Notes: generated from the sequence alone by a model not told the origin. A stretch of DNA of 64,000 bases from Pseudomonas sp. LP_7_YM (GCF_004364435.1 NZ_SOCT01000001.1:992001-1056000), one strand, 5' to 3'. Shown: positions 43,830 through 54,741, counted from the stretch's first letter. Made by a program: numbers and translations.

Positions 43830-45307
43830 GCCTTACCCGTTTCCAGATGTGCATCGACGGCCAGTGGGTCGATGCAGTGTCCGGCAAGACCTTCGAAAGC
43901 CTCAACCCGGCGCTGGCCCAGCCTTGGGCCGAACTGCCCGATGCGGATGAAGCCGACGTCGAGCGCGCGGTACAAGCAGCCCAGGCAGCGTTCGAAAACC
44001 CGGCCTGGCGCACGCTCAGCGCGACCGCACGCGGCAAGCTGCTGCGTCGTCTGGGCGATCTGATCGCCGAGAACAAAGAGCATCTGGCGCAGCTGGAAAG
44101 CCGCGACAACGGCAAGCTGATCCGAGAAACCCGCGGTCAGGTCAGCTACCTGCCGGAGTTCTTCCATTACACCGCAGGCCTGGCCGACAAGCTGGAAGGC
44201 GGCACCTTGCCGCTGGACAAGCCCGATCTGTTTGCCTACACCGTGCACGAGCCCATGGGCGTGGTCGCAGGGATCATTCCCTGGAACAGCCCGCTGTACC
44301 TGACTGCGATCAAGCTGGCGCCGGCATTGGCGGCAGGCAACACCATTGTACTCAAGCCTTCGGAGCATGCCTCGGCGACCATTCTTGAGCTGGCACGTCT
44401 GGCCCTCGAAGCCGGCATTCCGCCGGGCGTGGTCAACGTCGTTACCGGTTACGGTCCCAGCACCGGCGCAGCCCTCACCCGCCATCCGCTGGTGCGCAAG
44501 ATCGCCTTCACCGGCGGTGCAGCCACGGCCCGGCATGTGGTGCGTAGCAGCGCCGAGAACTTTGCCAAGCTGTCACTGGAGTTGGGCGGCAAATCACCGA
44601 ACATCATCTTCGCCGACGCCGACCTGGACAGCGCCATCAACGGTGCGATCGCCGGTATTTATGCGGCGTCGGGTCAGAGCTGCGTGTCCGGCTCGCGCCT
44701 GCTGGTGCAAGACGAGATCTACGACGAGTTCGTCGAACGTCTGGTCGAGCGCGCGCAACGTATCCGCATCGGCAATCCACAGGATGAAAGCAGTGAAATG
44801 GGCCCGATGGCTACCGCGCAGCAACTGGCCGTGGTTGAAGGTTTGGTCGCCGATGCACTGGCCGAAGGCGCGCGTCTGCGCACCGGGGGCAAACGTCCTG
44901 AACTGGACGGCGATGGCTGGTACTACGAACCCACCCTGTTCGAGTGCGACCGCAATTCAATGAAGATCATGCAGGAAGAAGTCTTCGGCCCGGTGGCGTC
45001 GGTGATTCGCTTTAAGGACGAAGCCGAAGCGCTGGCCATTGCCAACGACTCGCAGTTTGGCTTGGCAGCCGGCATCTGGACGCGGGATCTGGGCCGCGCA
45101 CATCGCCTGGCGCGGGACGTGCGCTGCGGGATCATCTGGGTCAACACCTACCGCGCCGTCTCGGCCATGGCGCCGATCGGCGGCTTCAAGAACAGTGGCT
45201 ACGGGCGCGAGAGCGGCATCGATTCGGTACTGGCCTACACCGAACTGAAAACGGTGTGGATCAACCTTTCGCAAGCGCCGATGCCCGACCCCTTCGTGAT
45301 GCGTTAA
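43826..45307 (+). CDS. NAD(P)-dependent aldehyde dehydrogenase
   Basis: A 493-residue ALDH superfamily enzyme. Cofactor motif FTGGAATARHV (about 229), general base Glu in LELGGKSPN (about 252), nucleophile Cys in SGQSCVSGSRLL (about 286), and a C-terminal PIGGFKNSGYGRESG block, all intact. No CoA-dependent features. Likely oxidises a semialdehyde produced by ring opening in this pathway; substrate unknown. Confidence 0.94.
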   Translation: MSLTRFQMCIDGQWVDAVSGKTFESLNPALAQPWAELPDADEADVERAVQAAQAAFENPAWRTLSATARGKLLRRLGDLIAENKEHLAQLESRDNGKLIRETRGQVSYLPEFFHYTAGLADKLEGGTLPLDKPDLFAYTVHEPMGVVAGIIPWNSPLYLTAIKLAPALAAGNTIVLKPSEHASATILELARLALEAGIPPGVVNVVTGYGPSTGAALTRHPLVRKIAFTGGAATARHVVRSSAENFAKLSLELGGKSPNIIFADADLDSAINGAIAGIYAASGQSCVSGSRLLVQDEIYDEFVERLVERAQRIRIGNPQDESSEMGPMATAQQLAVVEGLVADALAEGARLRTGGKRPELDGDGWYYEPTLFECDRNSMKIMQEEVFGPVASVIRFKDEAEALAIANDSQFGLAAGIWTRDLGRAHRLARDVRCGIIWVNTYRAVSAMAPIGGFKNSGYGRESGIDSVLAYTELKTVWINLSQAPMPDPFVMR

Positions 45308-45319
45308 GAGGCCTTCGAC

Positions 45320-45820
45320 ATGATCGAACCCGGAATTTACAAAGAAGTGATGGCCTCGTTTCCCTCTGGGGTCACGGTGGTCACCACTCTGGATCCAGAC
45401 GGTGGCATGGTCGGCATCACGGCCAGTGCGTTCAGCGCGCTGTCCATTGATCCGGCGCTGGTGCTGTTCTGTCCCAACTACGCTTCGGACACCTACCCGG
45501 TGCTGCGCGACAGCAAGCAGTTCGCGATTCACCTGCTGTCCTCGGCGCAGACCGCAGAGGCCTACGCCTTTGCCGGTAAAGGCAAGGACAAGACCAAAGG
45601 CATCGAGTGGCATCTGAGTGAATTGGGCAACCCGCTGCTGGGCCCTTCGTCGCAGCCGCAGGCCACGGCGATCATCGAGTGCGAACTGTGGCGCGAGTAC
45701 GACGGGGGCGATCACGCGATCATCGTCGGCGCGGTGAAACACCTGATCCTGCCCCAGGTGCCGGTCACGCCGATGGTCTATTACCGGGGCAAGCTGGGAC
45801 CCTTACCGGTTCTGGCGTGA
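45320..45820 (+). CDS. flavin reductase family protein, copy A
   Basis: A 166-residue FMN-binding split-barrel flavin reductase (RutF/HpaC family): FPSGVTVVTTLDPDG, GITASAFSALSIDPALVLFC, CELWREYDGGDHAIIVG. It should supply reduced FMN to the luciferase-like monooxygenase at 51991. It closely resembles copy B (51418-51903) along its whole length, with a short insertion near residue 115 (GPSSQPQ). Confidence 0.92.
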   Translation: MIEPGIYKEVMASFPSGVTVVTTLDPDGGMVGITASAFSALSIDPALVLFCPNYASDTYPVLRDSKQFAIHLLSSAQTAEAYAFAGKGKDKTKGIEWHLSELGNPLLGPSSQPQATAIIECELWREYDGGDHAIIVGAVKHLILPQVPVTPMVYYRGKLGPLPVLA

Positions 45821-45845
45821 AATCCGCTGATAAAGAGTTGAAATC

Positions 45846-45868
45846 AAGCCCATCCCGGTGATGGGCTT
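45846..45868 (+). terminator. hairpin after flavin reductase A
   Basis: AAGCCCATC/GATGGGCTT, a 9-bp stem with a 5-base loop, 26 bases after the flavin reductase stop; only a weak T-rich tail follows. Confidence 0.6.
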
Positions 45869-46014
45869 GCTGGTTGGCGGCACACAGCGTGATAAACTGC
45901 GCCACGTTTTGGCCTCAGGGCCACCCCAGTCAACTACATGGCTGCCTGAAATGACAGCGCGCTTGAGCATCGAGCCGCTTTTTTGCACGGACAGCCATCT
46001 TCAGAGCGGACTCC

Positions 46015-47332
<1,318 letters not shown>

Positions 47333-47365
47333 TCGTTAAAAGCGCCACGGTCAGGTCTGGGGGAG

Positions 47366-47440
47366 CGAATCCATTCGTGATTGGCCATCTCAGCCGGTAG
47401 AGCTCTGGGGCCTGTGAACGCGCATCGCGAATGAATACGG
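47366..47440. repeat. pair of REP-like palindromes
   Basis: CGAATCCATTCG (47366-47377) and CGCGAATGAATACGGTTGCTCAGGG (about 47426-47450), both resembling the GCGAATGAATTCGCT element at 31.6 kb, lie between the convergent Nudix and DUF1330 genes. Confidence 0.5.
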
Positions 47441-47473
47441 TTGCTCAGGGTGTGAGCCCTTTCTGGATAAGCC

Positions 47474-47767
47474 CTACCCCTCGAAACCCTCGACAATCAC
47501 GATCTCCGCCTGAGCCACGCCGTGCCTGTGGCTCATCGCTTCCTGATACTCGGCAGAGTGGTAACAGGCCAGCGCCTGTTCGTAGGATTCAAACTCGATG
47601 ATCACGGTACGCTGCGGCGTCTTGCGCCCTTCCAGCGCCTCGGCACGACCGCCGCGGGCCAGGAATTTGCCGCCGTAGCGGGCAAACGCCGCCGGACCGC
47701 GCTGAGTGTATTCGGCGTATTGCACCGGGTGGGTGACGTCTACGTGGGCAATCCAGTAAGCCTTCAT
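47474..47767 (-). CDS. DUF1330 family protein
   Basis: A 97-residue ferredoxin-like-fold protein: MKAYWIAHVDVTHPVQYAEYTQ, GGKFLARGGRAEALEG and FESYEQALACYHSAEYQEAM are hallmarks of DUF1330. The function is not known; members often sit in catabolic clusters. It is divergent from the RibB-type gene, with an operator palindrome between them, so it belongs to the same regulon. Confidence 0.9.
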   Translation of the reverse strand: MKAYWIAHVDVTHPVQYAEYTQRGPAAFARYGGKFLARGGRAEALEGRKTPQRTVIIEFESYEQALACYHSAEYQEAMSHRHGVAQAEIVIVEGFEG

Positions 47768-47833
47768 CGCACGCTCGCTCTTTATCAATGAATAGGGTTT
47801 CAACTCAGTCAAATCTGTGAAATATTCTGTCTT

Positions 47834-47845
47834 ATGGTATACCAG
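47834..47845. promoter_or_regulatory. operator copy 2 (ATGGTATACCAG)
   Basis: Lies between the divergent DUF1330 (start 47767) and RibB-type (start 47877) genes; 11 of 12 positions match copy 1. Confidence 0.8.
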
Positions 47846-47876
47846 TATTTTTGACAATAAAACAGAGACTCAGCGT

Positions 47877-48986
47877 ATGGCGTTCGACCGCATCGAAGAC
47901 ATCATCCAAGACTACCGCCAAGGCAAGATGGTCCTGCTGGTCGATGACGAAGACCGGGAAAATGAAGGCGACCTCCTGCTTGCGGCCGAGTGCTGCACCC
48001 CTCAGGCCATCAGCTTCATGGCCAATGAAGCGCGCGGATTGATTTGCCTGACGCTGACTGACGATCACTGTCAGCGCCTGGGCCTGGAGCAGATGGTGCC
48101 CAGCAATGCCAGCGTGTTCTCGACCGCCTTTACCGTGTCCATCGAAGCGGCAACCGGGGTTACCACCGGTATTTCCGCCGCTGATCGTGCCCGCACCGTG
48201 CAAGCGGCGGTTGCCGCTGACGCCAGGCCTGAAGACCTGGTACAACCCGGTCATATCTTCCCGCTGCGCGCTCGCGAAGGCGGCGTACTGAACCGCGCCG
48301 GGCACACCGAAGCCGGTTGCGACCTGGCACGCCTGGCCGGTTTTACCCCGGCATCGGTCATCGTCGAAGTGATGAACGACGACGGCACGATGGCTCGTCG
48401 TCCCGAGCTGGAGCGCTTCGCAGCCCGACACGGCATCCGCATCGGCACCATCGCTGACCTCATCCATTACCGTTTGAGCACCGAACACACCATCGTGCGC
48501 ATTGGCGAACGCGAGCTGCCGACGGTGCATGGCACTTTCCGCCTGATCAGTTACGAAGATCGCATCGAAGGCGGCGTGCACATGGCAATGGTCATGGGCG
48601 AGGTGCGGCGTGACGACCCGACGCTGGTGCGGGTGCATGTGGTCGACCCGCTGCGTGATCTGGTCGGCGCCCAATACAACGGCCCGACCAACTGGACATT
48701 GTGGGCCGCCCTGCAAAAGGTCGCCGAAGAAGGTCGCGGCGTCGTTGTGGTGCTGGCCAATCACGAGTCCTCCCAAGCGCTGCTCGAACGCATCCCGCAG
48801 CTGACCCAGGTGCCCCGGCAATACACCCGCTCGCAGTCACGCATTTATTCGGAAGTCGGCACCGGAGCGCAAATCCTGCAAGACATTGGCGTGGGCAAGC
48901 TGCGCCATCTCGGGCCCCCGCTCAAGTATGCGGGACTCACTGGGTATGATCTGGAAGTGATTGAAAGCATTCCGTTTCCTGGCTGA
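47877..48986 (+). CDS. ribBA-like: 3,4-dihydroxy-2-butanone 4-phosphate synthase with degenerate GTP cyclohydrolase II domain
   Basis: A 369-residue riboflavin synthesis protein. The N-terminal RibB domain (1-200) has the catalytic VDDEDRENEGDLLLAAE and HTEAGCDLARLAG motifs. The C-terminal RibA-like domain (about 210-365) keeps HGTFRLISYEDRIEG but lacks the Cys-x10-Cys-x-Cys zinc cluster of GTP cyclohydrolase II, so only RibB activity is expected. Being in a catabolic regulon with an operator in front, it is probably an extra copy that raises flavin supply for the monooxygenase, not the housekeeping gene. Confidence 0.9.
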   Translation: MAFDRIEDIIQDYRQGKMVLLVDDEDRENEGDLLLAAECCTPQAISFMANEARGLICLTLTDDHCQRLGLEQMVPSNASVFSTAFTVSIEAATGVTTGISAADRARTVQAAVAADARPEDLVQPGHIFPLRAREGGVLNRAGHTEAGCDLARLAGFTPASVIVEVMNDDGTMARRPELERFAARHGIRIGTIADLIHYRLSTEHTIVRIGERELPTVHGTFRLISYEDRIEGGVHMAMVMGEVRRDDPTLVRVHVVDPLRDLVGAQYNGPTNWTLWAALQKVAEEGRGVVVVLANHESSQALLERIPQLTQVPRQYTRSQSRIYSEVGTGAQILQDIGVGKLRHLGPPLKYAGLTGYDLEVIESIPFPG

Positions 48987-49437
48987 CATAACCCGCCATT
49001 CGCACACCGTTTCGCCGGTCATCAGCGTTCAGCCCCATAAACACTGGGGGTCTTACCTGCACACACAACCAAAATACCAGGCGCCAGGGACGGCAAAGTA
49101 CATGCGGAAATCTTGAAATACCCTAATATGACATTCCGTATGCCGATGAATTTTCAGTCAGGTGCGCCTGCATGGGACAGCACAACAGTTGGAGAAGTAC
49201 TTTTCCTCGCTCAGAGCCAGACCTGCGCAGTGCTCACGCAAAGCACAGTGAGCATGACCGTCAAGGCGCCGCCGCTGACAGGCCTCTGAAGACCGGCGCC
49301 CAGGTGCGCGTACGCTGGGCCACTGCCGATGCGTGCGTGTATACGCAATGGGCCGAAAGCGACCTGAACAAGGTCACCGGTGCACGCTGATCCTGTACGC
49401 AACTGTATGTAGACAATAGCCCCTCACAAACAAACAG

Positions 49438-49469
49438 ACGCCGCTTGTCTCGACTTGAGAAAGCGGCGT
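49438..49469. terminator. hairpin in ribBA-like/permease gap
   Basis: ACGCCGCTT / AAGCGGCGT, a 9-bp stem with a 14-base loop followed by TGTGCTTCTTC. Confidence 0.6.
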
Positions 49470-49558
49470 TGTGCTTCTTCATCCGCACATGCCCTGAATG
49501 CCGCTGACGCTTGAGCACCAGGGGTGAAGGATGAACTTGAAGAAGAGCCATAAAGCAG

Positions 49559-49582
49559 TGGGAGTGAGCATGCCCACTCCCA
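49559..49582 (-). terminator. terminator hairpin after the NCS1 permease gene
   Basis: TGGGAGTG / CACTCCCA stem with an 8-base loop, 39 bases past the permease stop on the minus strand. Confidence 0.6.
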
Positions 49583-49620
49583 CCGCAGATGTTTCAAGTG
49601 ACACCGCTTCAAACCTTGCC

Positions 49621-51039
49621 TCAGTCAGCAAACCCCAATGGCTTCGCTTTGTCCTGCTCCACGCGCCCGCGAGTCGCCAGGCAGTAGTACAGCGGGCAAG
49701 TCACCAGCAGTCCTGCCAGCCATGACAGGTCGACGCCCTCCAGGTAGTTGGCGTATGGCCCGACATACAGCGCAGTGTTGGCAAACGGCAGCTGCACGAT
49801 GATGCCAACGAAGTACGCGATGATCGCGTGGGGGTTGAAGCGTCCGTAGATCCCGCCGTCAGCGCTGAAGATCGAGGCGATGTCATAGTTGCCGCGCTTG
49901 ATCAGGTAGAAGTCGATCAGGTTGATCGAAGCCCACGGTACCAGCACGATCAGCAAGGTCAGGATCAGGTTGATGAACTGCGAGATGAAGTCGCCGGAGG
50001 CGCCGACCGCCGTGATGCAGCAACCCGTCAGAATCACACTGGCCAGCGCCACACGCACCTTGATGCTCGGTGTCCAGTTGCCGGCGAAGGTCTGGATCGA
50101 GGTCACGATCGAGAGCACCGCGCCGTACAGGTTCAGCGCGTTGTGGCTGATGATGTTGAGCAGAAACAGCAGCATCAGAATCGGCCCGAGAAAACCCGTA
50201 GCCTGTTTCACCGCGTCCATCGCCTGGGTGCCTTCAGGTGTCGCGAGCACCGCCACCGCACCGAAGCTGAACGACAGGATCGTGCCCAGTGTCGCGCCGA
50301 AATACGTCGCCCAGAAAGGCTTGGCGATGCCGATGTCGCAAGGCAGGTAGCGCGAATAGTCCGACACGTACGGCGAAAAGCTGATCTGCCAGATGATCCC
50401 CAGACAAATCGTCGCCAGCCAGCCGGAAAGGTTGAAGCTGCCGCGACTGAAAAAGTCCTGCGGTAGGTTCTGGCTGAACATCATGATGAACCCGGCCAGC
50501 AATGCTGCACCCATGACCCAGGTGCCGACGCGGTTGAGGGTATGGATGAAGCGATAGCCGATCACCCCGATGGCGGTTGCGCTCAGTGCGCCAATGACCA
50601 CGCCGACCGGCAGCGGCACCCCAGGCAGCATCCCGTGAATCGACTGCCCGGCCAGGACGATGTTGGAGATGAAAAAACCCACGTAAATCAGGGCGGCAAA
50701 GAACACGATCAGTAATGCGCCGTAGCGACCGAACTGGCCCCGGCTCTGCACCATCTGCGGGATGCCCATGCGCGGGCCCTGTGCCGAGGCCAGTGCGATC
50801 ACCACGCCACCGATCATGTGACCGATCGCGATTGCGATCAGCCCCCAAAGCAGATTCAAGTGGAACACCTGAACCACCATCGCCCCGGTGACGATGGGCA
50901 GTGGCGCGATATTGGTACTGAACCACAACGTGAACAGGTCGCGCGCCTTGCCATGGCGTTCAGCCAGGGGCACGTAGTCGACGGTGTGATTCTCAATCAA
51001 GGGTGCAGCGTTGCCGCCGTTTGAATCGGAAGTAGTCAT
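49621..51039 (-). CDS. NCS1-family purine/cytosine-type permease
   Basis: A 472-residue membrane transporter with about twelve hydrophobic segments. The NCS1 helix 1 signature FTLWFSTNIAPLPIVTGAMV (about 36-55) and GPRMGIPQMVQSRGQFGRYG (about 87-106) match CodB-type cytosine/purine permeases. It probably imports the nitrogen heterocycle degraded by the cluster. An operator copy lies about 130 bases upstream. Confidence 0.92.
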   Translation of the reverse strand: MTTSDSNGGNAAPLIENHTVDYVPLAERHGKARDLFTLWFSTNIAPLPIVTGAMVVQVFHLNLLWGLIAIAIGHMIGGVVIALASAQGPRMGIPQMVQSRGQFGRYGALLIVFFAALIYVGFFISNIVLAGQSIHGMLPGVPLPVGVVIGALSATAIGVIGYRFIHTLNRVGTWVMGAALLAGFIMMFSQNLPQDFFSRGSFNLSGWLATICLGIIWQISFSPYVSDYSRYLPCDIGIAKPFWATYFGATLGTILSFSFGAVAVLATPEGTQAMDAVKQATGFLGPILMLLFLLNIISHNALNLYGAVLSIVTSIQTFAGNWTPSIKVRVALASVILTGCCITAVGASGDFISQFINLILTLLIVLVPWASINLIDFYLIKRGNYDIASIFSADGGIYGRFNPHAIIAYFVGIIVQLPFANTALYVGPYANYLEGVDLSWLAGLLVTCPLYYCLATRGRVEQDKAKPLGFAD

Positions 51040-51167
51040 CGTTTCGCCTATTTCTTGTCTTTGTGCGTAGCTAAAACCATGAAGCGAAGCCGGTGAACCG
51101 AAGATCCCGATGCCGCTTTCGACGTCGTAAACACTTCCATGCTGTCACGAGCGCGACCACCATATTA

Positions 51168-51177
51168 TGGTATGCCA
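51168..51177. promoter_or_regulatory. operator copy 3 (TGGTATGCCA)
   Basis: One mismatch from the TGGTATACCA core; upstream of the permease on the minus strand. Confidence 0.72.
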
Positions 51178-51348
51178 ACATTTTACAACGGGTAGGACGG
51201 GTATTTGCAGCGATTGAAAGAGGCAGAAGCGATCTGAAAAACCGGTTCAGCACTGTCTGGAACGCCGTTCTGCAGTGCGTTGAGACTCTTTTAAAAACAC
51301 CCTCCGGCCTTGCGGCAAGGACAAAAAATGCTTGCAAGGCAGGTATTA

Positions 51349-51358
51349 CGGTATACCA
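51349..51358. promoter_or_regulatory. operator copy 4 (CGGTATACCA)
   Basis: 60 bases upstream of flavin reductase copy B; preserves GGTATACC exactly. Confidence 0.78.
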
Positions 51359-51417
51359 TCAGACACACAAAACAGATCACTCTTCTCGACAAGGCCACCG
51401 TCCGCAGAGGTCGCAAT

Positions 51418-51903
51418 ATGATTGACGCAAACATTTATAAGAACGTCATGGGCTCCTTCCCTTCCGGCGTGACAGTGATCACCACGCTTAACGACGACGG
51501 CGAAGTGGTCGGCCTGACCGCCAGTGCTTTCAGCTCGCTGTCGATGGACCCACCGCTGGTGCTGTTTTGCCCCAATTACAGCTCCGACTCGTACCCGACC
51601 CTGATCAAGAACAAGCGCTTTGCCATTCATCTGCTGTCCGGCACCCAGCAAAGCGAAGCCTATGCCTTCGCCCGCAAAGGCAAGGACAAGGCCGCCGGTC
51701 TTGAGTGGACGCTAAGTGAACGAGGCAACCCGCTGCTGGCGAACGCCACGGCGATCATCGAATGCGAGTTGTGGCGAGAATACGAAGGCGGCGATCACGC
51801 GATCATGGTCGGGGCGGTGAAGAACCTTATCCTGTCCGAGCAGCCCGCCAGCCCGATGGTGTACTGCCGGGGCAAAATGGGCGCCCTGCCCGCTCTGGCT
51901 TGA
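51418..51903 (+). CDS. flavin reductase family protein, copy B
   Basis: A 161-residue RutF/HpaC-type flavin reductase nearly collinear with copy A (FPSGVTVITTLNDDG, GLTASAFSSLSMDPPLVLFC, CELWREYEGGDHAIMVG). It lies directly before the luciferase-like monooxygenase and has its own operator, so it is the more likely partner of that enzyme. Start at 51418; the open frame upstream includes the operator and is not coding. Confidence 0.92.
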   Translation: MIDANIYKNVMGSFPSGVTVITTLNDDGEVVGLTASAFSSLSMDPPLVLFCPNYSSDSYPTLIKNKRFAIHLLSGTQQSEAYAFARKGKDKAAGLEWTLSERGNPLLANATAIIECELWREYEGGDHAIMVGAVKNLILSEQPASPMVYCRGKMGALPALA

Positions 51904-51925
51904 AGCACACCGACACCAGGCATTA

Positions 51926-51935
51926 CGGTATACCG
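51926..51935. promoter_or_regulatory. operator copy 5 (CGGTATACCG)
   Basis: A perfect 10-bp palindrome 55 bases upstream of the monooxygenase gene, between it and flavin reductase B. Confidence 0.78.
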
Positions 51936-51990
51936 AAAAACGCCGGACCGTTTCACAGCGCATGGCCAGAATAAATCCGAGGTAAGCGTC

Positions 51991-53028
51991 ATGAAATTTT
52001 CGTTGTTCGTACACATGGAACGCTGGGACGACTCAGTGAGCCACCGCCAGCTGTTCGAAGACCTGACCGAATTGACCCTGATGGCCGAACAAGGCGGCTT
52101 CAGCACGGTCTGGATCGGCGAACACCACGCCATGGAATACACCATTTCCCCGAGCCCGATGCCGCTGCTCGCTTACCTGGCGGCAAAGACCACCACCATT
52201 CACCTGGGCGCTGGCACCATCATCGCGCCGTTCTGGCACCCGCTGCGGGTGGCTGGCGAATGCGCACTGCTGGACGTGATCAGCAATGGCCGCATGGAAG
52301 TCGGGCTGGCCCGTGGCGCCTACCAGGTCGAGTTCGATCGCATGGCCGGCGGCATGCCCGCTTCAGCCGGTGGTCAGGCCCTGCGTGAGATGGTCCCGGT
52401 GGTCAAGGCGCTGTGGCAGGGTGACTACGCTCACGACGGTGAAATCTGGAAATTCCCTACCTCCACCAGCGTGCCCAAACCGGTAAAGACTCCACCGATG
52501 TGGATCGCCGCCCGCGACCCGGATTCGCACAACTTTGCGGTCAAGAACGGCTGCAACGTGATGGTCACACCGCTGATGAAAGGCGACGAAGAAGTCGTCG
52601 ATCTGAAGAACAAGTTCGAAGCTGCGCTGGCGAATAATCCTGACGTGCCGCGCCCGCAACTGATGGTCCTGCGGCACACCCACGTGCATGCGGACAATGA
52701 CCCTGAAGGCTGGAAAGTCGGCGCCAGAGCGATCTCGAAGTTCTACCGCACGTTCGACGCCTGGTTCGGCAACAAGACCACGCCGGTCAACGGCTTTCTC
52801 GCGCCGAGCCCGGAAGAGAAATTCGCCGAGCGTCCCGAGTTCGCCCTGGAAAGCCTGCACAAGACCGCCATGATCGGCACGCCGGAAGAGATTATTCCGC
52901 GCATCAAGTATTACCAGGAACTGGGCGTCGACGAATTCAGCTTCTGGTGCGACAACAGCTTGCCCCATGCCGAGAAGAAAAAATCCCTGGCGTTGTTCAT
53001 CAAGCACGTGGTGCCAGCGTTTCGCTGA
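51991..53028 (+). CDS. LLM-class flavin-dependent monooxygenase (bacterial luciferase family)
   Basis: A 345-residue luciferase-like monooxygenase: MKFSLFVHMERWDDSVSHRQLFEDL start, TVWIGEHHAMEYTISPSPMPLLAYLA, GAGTIIAPFWHPLRVAGECALLDVISNGRMEVGLARGAY core. It needs FMNH2 from a reductase encoded beside it. RutA of the Rut pyrimidine pathway is the closest functional model by context, but this protein's motifs fit the general luciferase family, so ring substrate is unknown. Confidence 0.93.
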   Translation: MKFSLFVHMERWDDSVSHRQLFEDLTELTLMAEQGGFSTVWIGEHHAMEYTISPSPMPLLAYLAAKTTTIHLGAGTIIAPFWHPLRVAGECALLDVISNGRMEVGLARGAYQVEFDRMAGGMPASAGGQALREMVPVVKALWQGDYAHDGEIWKFPTSTSVPKPVKTPPMWIAARDPDSHNFAVKNGCNVMVTPLMKGDEEVVDLKNKFEAALANNPDVPRPQLMVLRHTHVHADNDPEGWKVGARAISKFYRTFDAWFGNKTTPVNGFLAPSPEEKFAERPEFALESLHKTAMIGTPEEIIPRIKYYQELGVDEFSFWCDNSLPHAEKKKSLALFIKHVVPAFR

Positions 53029-53045
53029 TTGATTCAGAGTGCAAA

Positions 53046-53064
53046 GCCCGGCCAAAGACCGGGC
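53046..53064 (+). terminator. hairpin after the LLM monooxygenase gene
   Basis: GCCCGG / CCGGGC stem with a 7-base loop, 17 bases after the stop; a second GC-rich repeat region follows to about 53170. Confidence 0.6.
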
Positions 53065-53183
53065 AATGTGCGCAGGTGTGCAGCGCGCGCATCAGCGGGG
53101 TTCCGGGGCACTGCGGTGAGCACAGACTTGCGCGAGAAAGCCTGCAGGCCTGAGCGATCCCACGCCTGCAGCAATCAATTGAG

Positions 53184-53984
53184 TTAACCGAACAACGCTT
53201 GAATCTGCGGGTAACCCAGGGAACTCTGGGTCACTGTCTCCGAGCGCCCATTTTCAAGGAAATCACGACCCAGCTGTTCGGCAAGGCTCAATACGCTCTG
53301 CGCGACGCTGGCCCCGGCACTCAGGCGGCGCACGCCCAGTTTCGCCAGTTCATCCGCCGCCGGCAGCCCGGCCCGGGCCAGCACGTTGATCGGCAGGTCG
53401 ATGCCCTGAACGATGGTCTTGATTTCTTCAACCTCGACCAGCGCAGCGACGAAAAGACCATCGGCACCGGCCTGCTGATACAGTTGACCACGCTTCAAGG
53501 TTTCCTCCACCCGCAGCTCTTCGGTCACCAGACTCGCCAGGTATACGTCAGTGCGCGCGTTGATGAACACCTCCAGCCCGCTGTTGGCCGCCATGTTCTT
53601 GATCGCCTCGATCTTGCGCGCCAGCCGTTGCGGATCGTCGGAACCGTCTTCCAGATTGACGCCCACCGCGCCGACGTCCAGTACTCGCTTGACGTTTTCC
53701 GCGACCGTCTGCGGATCGTCCGAATAACCATTTTCGAGGTCCACGGTCAGCGGTACTTTGATCAGCCGGGCGATGTGGGCGGCGACGCCGACAGACATTT
53801 CAATCGCAAACACCCGCCCATCGGCATAGCCCTGGGACCACGCCACCCCGGCGCTGGTGGTGGCAATGGCTGTCGCGCCGAGACTTTCGAACAGGCGCGC
53901 GCTCCCGGCATCCCAGGCATTGGGCAGGCGCAGAACGGAGGATTGATGGTGCAGGTCACGAAAGGTCTTGGCAGAAGCAGGCAT
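53184..53984 (-). CDS. isocitrate lyase / PEP mutase family protein
   Basis: A 266-residue TIM-barrel enzyme of the ICL/PEP mutase superfamily: FRDLHHQSSVLRLPNAWDAGSARLFESLGATAIATTSAG, then metal-site VPLTVDLENGYSDDP (about 82-96) and VNLEDGSDDP (about 118). The catalytic KKCGH of isocitrate lyase is absent, so a lyase for another oxo-acid or phosphonate-like compound is likely. The start at 53984 has TGGAG upstream. Confidence 0.9.
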   Translation of the reverse strand: MPASAKTFRDLHHQSSVLRLPNAWDAGSARLFESLGATAIATTSAGVAWSQGYADGRVFAIEMSVGVAAHIARLIKVPLTVDLENGYSDDPQTVAENVKRVLDVGAVGVNLEDGSDDPQRLARKIEAIKNMAANSGLEVFINARTDVYLASLVTEELRVEETLKRGQLYQQAGADGLFVAALVEVEEIKTIVQGIDLPINVLARAGLPAADELAKLGVRRLSAGASVAQSVLSLAEQLGRDFLENGRSETVTQSSLGYPQIQALFG

Positions 53985-54117
53985 TTTCATCTCCATTGAG
54001 TGGCGTGCACGCACATGATCCGTGACAGCAGGCTCATATGCCTGGCCGACACATGCAGAGGTTCAGCCCCTTTTCGCGAAGACCTGAACAGCCACGGCTT
54101 GCAATGCGTGGCTGAGT

Positions 54118-54657
54118 CTAGAACAGCGAGGTCTGGATCGGCAGAGGATTTTGCGTGCGTCTTTTCACAAGCGTCGGCACGCCGCCTTCCAGCGTCAACA
54201 GCATTTGCTTGGTTGTCAGCCCACCGGCAAAACCGGTCAGCGCCCCGGAACTGCCAATCACCCGATGACAAGGAGCGACGATGGAAATCGGGTTCCGGCC
54301 ATTGGCCGCTCCCACTGCGCGCACGGCTGCGGGGTTACCGATCTGAATGGCAATCTGCAGATAACTACGGGTCTCCCCAAAGGGGATCGTCAGCAACGCC
54401 TGCCAGACCTGTTTCTGAAACTCGGTGCCGTGAAATTCCAGCGCCAGATCAAAATAGCTGCGGGCTCCGGCGAAGTATTCGGCCAATTGCTGTTCGGCGC
54501 GGTTGAGGATTGCGCTGCCCCGGTCTTCACTCATGGCGCCAAGCAACACTCGGTTGGGCCGATCGTTTTCCCAGAGGATGGCCGCCAGTGCCGACCCTTT
54601 GGCGATCAGTTTCAGCTGGCCCACCGGAGAGTCGATGAAGCGGTAAGTGAAGGTCAT
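54118..54657 (-). CDS. ogt: methylated-DNA-[protein]-cysteine S-methyltransferase
   Basis: A 179-residue suicide DNA repair protein that takes methyl groups from O6-methylguanine. The acceptor site PCHRVIGSSGALTGFAGGL (Cys about residue 129) and helix-turn-helix GNPAAVRAVGAANGRNPISI are intact. It lacks the Ada regulatory domain. Neighbours alkA on the same strand. Confidence 0.94.
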   Translation of the reverse strand: MTFTYRFIDSPVGQLKLIAKGSALAAILWENDRPNRVLLGAMSEDRGSAILNRAEQQLAEYFAGARSYFDLALEFHGTEFQKQVWQALLTIPFGETRSYLQIAIQIGNPAAVRAVGAANGRNPISIVAPCHRVIGSSGALTGFAGGLTTKQMLLTLEGGVPTLVKRRTQNPLPIQTSLF

Positions 54658-54741
54658 GGCAAGGCTCCTTGTCTTCGCGATGAGCCCATACTAACGGTCC
54701 CGAGATTTAGATCCACCCGGTTCTTGCGTTCGAATTCGCGT

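Larger units (their letters stand above)
48987..49620. other. non-coding stretch between ribBA-like gene and permease
   Basis: About 630 bases with only short frames (for example plus 49172-49390) that lack support. It contains two hairpins, listed separately, that end the convergent neighbours. Nothing else recognised. Confidence 0.5.

Noticed and set aside
47380..47410. A tRNA-like D-loop stretch (TCAGCCGGTAGAGC)
   Set aside because: No anticodon stem, T-loop GTTCGAATC or acceptor pairing can be built around it; it lies among REP-like palindromes.
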